NCBI GenBank assembly: GCA_965202675.1
Contig: OZ241842.1
Span: 1,488,001-1,552,000 of the forward strand
From: CATQHD01 sp965202675
GTDB taxonomy: Bacteria > Actinomycetota > Acidimicrobiia > Spongiisociales > Spongiisociaceae
Reading direction: 5' to 3'
DNA length: 64,000 nt
Positions 60,895 to 64,000 of the stretch are shown here, piece after piece. The first letter of the stretch is position 1, and each line of letters starts with the position of its first letter. Position numbers and translations under genes: made by a program. The notes below the pieces were generated by a model. It was given only the letters and a program-made list of their open reading frames with translations. It had not been told where the DNA came from and did no database searches.

Positions 60895-62394
60895 GTGGCT
60901 CTCATGACGGTTCTTCGGCTGGTCGGTGCGGCGGCGGCGGGCGCACTGCTGGCCCTCGGATTTCCGCCGTTCGAATGGACCTCCCTGTCGTGGCTGGGGC
61001 TGTTCGGGCTGGTATGGCTGACGGCCGGCGCCCCAAACCGGCGGACCGCCCTGTGGTCGGGCTATCTGTTCGGGCTGGCCTACTTCGGGCTGCTCCTGTG
61101 GTGGCTGACCAGGGTGGAGCTGATCGCCTTCTACCCGCTGGTCATGGTGCAGGCCGCCGCGGCGTTGATCACGGCGGGGGCCGTATACCGCTACCGGGAA
61201 GCCCCTCCCTGGGCCTTCGTGCTGGCAGCGGCGGGGTCGGCGGGGCTGGCCGAGTTCCTGCGGGTGCGCTGGCCGATCGGGGGGTTTCCCTGGGGATCGA
61301 TCGGCGCCACGGTGGGGCCCACTCCGCTGCGCCCCTCCCTGCAGTGGGTGGGCGCCACCGGATGGGGGGTGCTCCTGGCGGGGCTGGCGGCGCTGGCGGT
61401 GCTGGTTGTCCGGCGGCGCATGTCCTGGAAGGCGATGGCCGGGGCGGCGGCCGCGGTGTGCGCCCTGGGGCTGGCCGGCAACCTCTGGGCGGCTGTTCCC
61501 CGGGGGGAGGAGCGGGAGGCGGTCATCGTCCAGGGCAACTCGCCGTGCCCCGGCGTCCGCTGCCCGGGGGAGCGGCAGCTGATCTACGAGAACCATCTGT
61601 CCCTGACCCGCGGCCTGGAACCGGGGATGGACCTGGTGGTATGGCCGGAGAGCTCCACCGGGGGGCGGGCCGACCCCCTGCGCGATCCGGAGGTGATCGG
61701 GGCAATCGGCGCCGAGGCCGTCCGGCTGGGGGCGGTGATCCTGGTGGGGGGCGACCTCGACGCCGGACCGGGCCGCTTCGAGAACGTGAACGCGGTGTTC
61801 GGACCGGACGGCGAGATCGTCGGCAGGTACCTGAAGCAGCATCCGGTGCCGTTCGGCGAGTACGTACCCGCCCGGGCGGTACTCGGGTGGCTGCCGGCCC
61901 TGGCGCGGGTTCCCAGGGACATGGTGCGGGGCGAGGGCCAGGTGCTGTTCGACCTCGACGGAGCGCCGTTCGGCTCCGTGATCAGCTACGAGGGGGCCTA
62001 CGCCCGCTACGAGCGGGGGCTGGTGCGGGCGGGGGCGTCCTTCGTGGTGCTGGCCACCAACGAGGCGTCCTTCGGGGAAACGCCGGCCAGCGACCAGCTC
62101 ATCGCCATCAGCCGGGTGAGGGCCGCCGAGCTGGGGGTTGACATCGTGCACGCCGCCGTTACGGGGCGGTCGGCCTTCGTCTACGCCGACGGGCGGGTGG
62201 AGGGTTTGACGGGCCTGTTCGAGGAGGCGGTGTCGAGCGGTGCGGTGCGGACGCGGACGGCCGGCCCCACCCTCTACGTGCGGTGGGGCGACTGGCTCCA
62301 GTTGGCGGCCGCGGCGGCCTTCCTGGTCATGTGGGCCCGGAACCTGATCTCCGGCCGCCGCGAGAGAGCGCGGACGGCAGCGCAGCCGCAGTAA
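60895..62394 (+). CDS. Apolipoprotein N-acyltransferase homologue lacking the catalytic cysteine
   Basis: A 499-residue membrane protein: about six N-terminal helices (1-200), a nitrilase-fold domain (about 205-450) and a final helix (about 465-481). Lnt adds a third acyl chain to lipoproteins. Glu252 (VVWPESSTG) and Lys314 (YLKQHPVPFGEYVP) are conserved, but the C-Y-E catalytic motif reads S-Y-E (SVISYEGAYARY, Ser364). TNEASFG and the late TGRSAFVYADG match the family. The start GTG at 60895 is favoured by the -10 position; ATG at 60904 is the alternative. Confidence 0.85.
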   Translation: MALMTVLRLVGAAAAGALLALGFPPFEWTSLSWLGLFGLVWLTAGAPNRRTALWSGYLFGLAYFGLLLWWLTRVELIAFYPLVMVQAAAALITAGAVYRYREAPPWAFVLAAAGSAGLAEFLRVRWPIGGFPWGSIGATVGPTPLRPSLQWVGATGWGVLLAGLAALAVLVVRRRMSWKAMAGAAAAVCALGLAGNLWAAVPRGEEREAVIVQGNSPCPGVRCPGERQLIYENHLSLTRGLEPGMDLVVWPESSTGGRADPLRDPEVIGAIGAEAVRLGAVILVGGDLDAGPGRFENVNAVFGPDGEIVGRYLKQHPVPFGEYVPARAVLGWLPALARVPRDMVRGEGQVLFDLDGAPFGSVISYEGAYARYERGLVRAGASFVVLATNEASFGETPASDQLIAISRVRAAELGVDIVHAAVTGRSAFVYADGRVEGLTGLFEEAVSSGAVRTRTAGPTLYVRWGDWLQLAAAAAFLVMWARNLISGRRERARTAAQPQ

Positions 62395-62447
62395 CTCCGG
62401 CGGGGCTCCGGGGCTGCTGATCGTTTCATCCGGAGGCTATTTCGGCA

Positions 62448-62740
62448 AACGCGAAAAGTTCTTCGAAGAACCCCCTAGACGACCGCCCCGAAATGTTGTA
62501 TAAAGATGGGGCTTCAAGCACAAACACCGCCCGCCGGTTTCCGGAAGGGTGCGGCGGTCAAAGGCGGTTCCCCGCTCAATCCGGCCCCATCGGCCGGGCG
62601 GCCCCACGCGGCCGGCGCAGGACCGTTTCAAGGCGGCGGTGGCGGGGGAGGGCACCCGGCGAAGCCGGGCGGGGGAGGCGCGATTTTCGCGTTCTTTGAG
62701 GAGAAGCGGGCCTCGAAAGGGATTTAACCAGGGGGTTCGG
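62448..62740 (+). repeat. Dispersed intergenic element, family B, copy 2
   Basis: It matches 56030-56312 block by block: AACCCCCTAGACG, 17 nt, TATAAAGA; ACCGCC/GGCGGT pairing; hairpin CCCGGC-GAA-GCCGGG (62654-62668); CGCGATTTTCGCGTTCTT; TTTAACCAGGGGG. It also lies between convergent genes (gap 62395-62974). Confidence 0.78.
62476..62504 (+). promoter_or_regulatory. Promoter inside family B copy 2
   Basis: TAGACG (62476-62481) and TATAAA (62499-62504) are separated by 17 nt, as in copy 1. Confidence 0.6.
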
Positions 62741-62759
62741 GGCATGGGAAGGCCGGGGC

Positions 62760-62886
62760 TGGTGTGTATTCGGGAGGTTGTCCCTGTTCGGGCTGGGTGT
62801 GTATTCGGGGAGGTTGTTCCTGTTCGGGAGAAGGCCGGGACTGGGTGTGTATTCGGGGAGGTTGTCCCTGTTGGAGGGAAAGCCGG
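62760..62886 (+). repeat. Tandem repeat, three units, after family B copy 2
   Basis: GTGTGTATTCGGGGAGGTTG followed by TCCCTGTTCGGG recurs three times with short variable joints (GCTG, AGAAGGCCGGGACT). It follows the CCAGGGGG anchor, the same relative place where family A copy 1 has its 24-bp tandem units. Confidence 0.8.
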
Positions 62887-62974
62887 GCTGCGATCCCTCA
62901 GGCAACAGCGGAGGGCGAAGGGGTGGCCTGGCGGCGCGTCGTGAACCCGATGAACACAGGCGGCCGGCAGCGGC

Positions 62975-63796
62975 TTACAGGCGGTGGCGCTTCAGCCAGG
63001 AGAGGGTGAAGTGGTTCCATTCTTCGGCCATCTCGTGGAAGGCTATGTGGCTGGAGGCGGGGCCGGTGAACACGTGCATGGCCGCGCCGGGGATGCGGCG
63101 CTGGACTTCCAGGCCGTAGCGGGTGGGGACCTGCCAATCCACCTCGCCGGAGGTGATCAGGGTGGGCGCTTCGATCCCGCCCAACCGGTCCAGGGCGTCG
63201 TGGGTCTTGTCGGCGTGGAAATGGCCGAGCATTCCCTGCTTGGGCGGCGGGTGGGGGTGCTCCAGGATGAACCCCCGCTCGAAGGCCTCCACGTCCGCCG
63301 GGCGCTCGTTGATGAAATGGGGGCTGGCCACCCACAGCAGGGCTGTCCTGATGTACTGGGCGAAATCATCATGCAGAACCGGCAGCTCGTTGGTCTCGAT
63401 CATCCTGATGAACCACTCGTCCGACCGCCCCCAGGTGCAATGCAGCTGCAGGGTGGCCGCCTTGGAGGGGTGGTTGACGGCCAGCTCCTGGGCAGTGGCG
63501 CTCCCCAGCGACAGCCCCGACACGTGCGCCCGCTCCACTCCGAGGTGATCCAGCAGGGCGGCGGCGTCGTCGCCCAGCACCCGCATCGAGTAGGTGGACG
63601 GGTCGGGCGGGCAGGTGGATCGGCCTGTGCCCCGGGCGTCGTAGGTGATCACCGTGTAGTCGCCCCGGTAGGCCTCCACCTGGGAAGCCCACACGCTGTG
63701 GTCGGCGGCGGTGCCCATGATCAGCAGCAGCGGCGGCCCCGACCCCTCCACCCGATAGAACACCTCGATGCCGGTGGACAGTTCGGCGAACGGCAT
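62975..63796 (-). CDS. Alpha/beta hydrolase
   Basis: A 273-residue cytoplasmic hydrolase. The nucleophile elbow is VSGLSLGSATAQ (G-x-S-x-G), oxyanion region LLLIMGTAADHSVW, acid residue near TSGEVDWQVP and a late histidine at SSHIAFHEM. It resembles the 3-oxoadipate enol-lactonase/haloperoxidase-like group; substrate unknown. The ATG overlaps the upstream amidase stop. Confidence 0.85.
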   Translation of the reverse strand: MPFAELSTGIEVFYRVEGSGPPLLLIMGTAADHSVWASQVEAYRGDYTVITYDARGTGRSTCPPDPSTYSMRVLGDDAAALLDHLGVERAHVSGLSLGSATAQELAVNHPSKAATLQLHCTWGRSDEWFIRMIETNELPVLHDDFAQYIRTALLWVASPHFINERPADVEAFERGFILEHPHPPPKQGMLGHFHADKTHDALDRLGGIEAPTLITSGEVDWQVPTRYGLEVQRRIPGAAMHVFTGPASSHIAFHEMAEEWNHFTLSWLKRHRL

Positions 63797-64000
63797 CAGC
63801 CGCCCCCCGGCAACCCGGAAACGTGGACCGGCGGCGTGCGCCCCAGCCCGCCGGACGCCTCCTCGTAGGCCGCCCCCGCCCGCAGGACGGTCCCCTCGCC
63901 GAAGGGCCGGCCCACCAGCTGCAGGCCGATCGGCAGGCCTTCCCGGTCCAACCCGCAGGGAACGCTCAACGCCGGCTGGCCGGACAGGTTGAACGGGGCG
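63796..64000 (-). CDS. Amidase signature enzyme, C-terminal end (cut by window edge)
   Basis: The visible 67 codons encode PFNLSGQPALSVPCGLDREG, LPIGLQLVGRPFGEGTVLRA and GAAYEEASGG, the C-terminal signature of amidases (GatA/AtzE-like). The catalytic Ser-Ser-Lys part lies beyond the window. The stop TGA at 63796-63798 overlaps the hydrolase ATG, so the two are coupled. Confidence 0.85.
   Translation of the reverse strand, partial: APFNLSGQPALSVPCGLDREGLPIGLQLVGRPFGEGTVLRAGAAYEEASGGLGRTPPVHVSGLPGGG

Overview
The window is G+C-rich chromosomal DNA from a bacterium that I place in the Actinomycetota, possibly Acidimicrobiia. The placement is an inference. It rests on a PAC2-family gene, a 30-residue bS22-type (AURKAIP1/COX24) ribosomal protein gene, a menaquinone-type methyltransferase plus geranylgeranyl-reductase-like gene, actinobacterial-looking promoters with apparently leaderless genes, and a thiolase/DUF35 pair. 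No rRNA gene is present to settle it.

Region 1 (1-15.4 kb, all minus strand) is one uninterrupted str-S10-spc super-operon: rpsL-rpsG-fusA-tuf-rpsJ-rplC-rplD-rplW-rplB-rpsS-rplV-rpsC-rplP-rpmC-rpsQ-rplN-rplX-rplE-rpsN-rpsH-rplF-rplR-rpsE-rpmD-rplO-secY-adk(partial). A clear -35/-10 promoter lies upstream of rpsL. The tuf gene has strikingly different codon usage from every neighbour.

Region 2 (15.3-23.8 kb) is a translation-accessory zone: tRNA-Arg(ACG), a low-GC islet with two unplaced genes, four serine tRNAs of four different anticodons, tadA, the SRP RNA, a MenG/UbiE-like methyltransferase and serS, followed by a membrane-anchored protein, a membrane-fused molybdopterin protein and tRNA-Leu(CAG).

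Region 3 (23.8-46.3 kb) is metabolic and transport: a D-aminoacylase-type amidohydrolase, a peptide-type substrate-binding lipoprotein, an orphan DNA methyltransferase beside a Phd-antitoxin relic, thiolase plus DUF35, a CCA-adding enzyme plus HDAC-like deacetylase, an orphan sugar-type ABC ATPase, geranylgeranyl reductase, an O-methyltransferase, a complete potD-potB-potC-(CocE hydrolase)-potA polyamine-type importer operon, and argR-argG-argH.

Region 4 (46.4-48.2 kb) is the most unusual locus. An ISL3-family insertion sequence ends exactly inside a CRISPR repeat, leaving a small array with no cas genes and no leader in view. The IS left flank does not carry the missing half of the repeat, so the array appears to have been cut off by an IS-associated deletion.

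Region 5 (48.2-64 kb) holds dcd, tRNA-Gly(CCC), an AlkD-like protein, a CDF transporter, thrB, bS22, PAC2, a copper P-type ATPase, a small Cys/His protein, an M3 peptidase, suhB, an Lnt homologue whose catalytic cysteine is replaced by serine, an alpha/beta hydrolase and the end of an amidase.

Across the window four intergenic elements (about 21.7, 33.0, 56.0 and 62.4 kb) share one layout: a promoter with a 17-nt spacer, a GC hairpin whose stem differs in both arms between copies, a conserved TTTCGCGTTCTT-like box, a CCAGGGG-like anchor, and in two of them a tandem repeat. They look like an undescribed dispersed element or small-RNA family.
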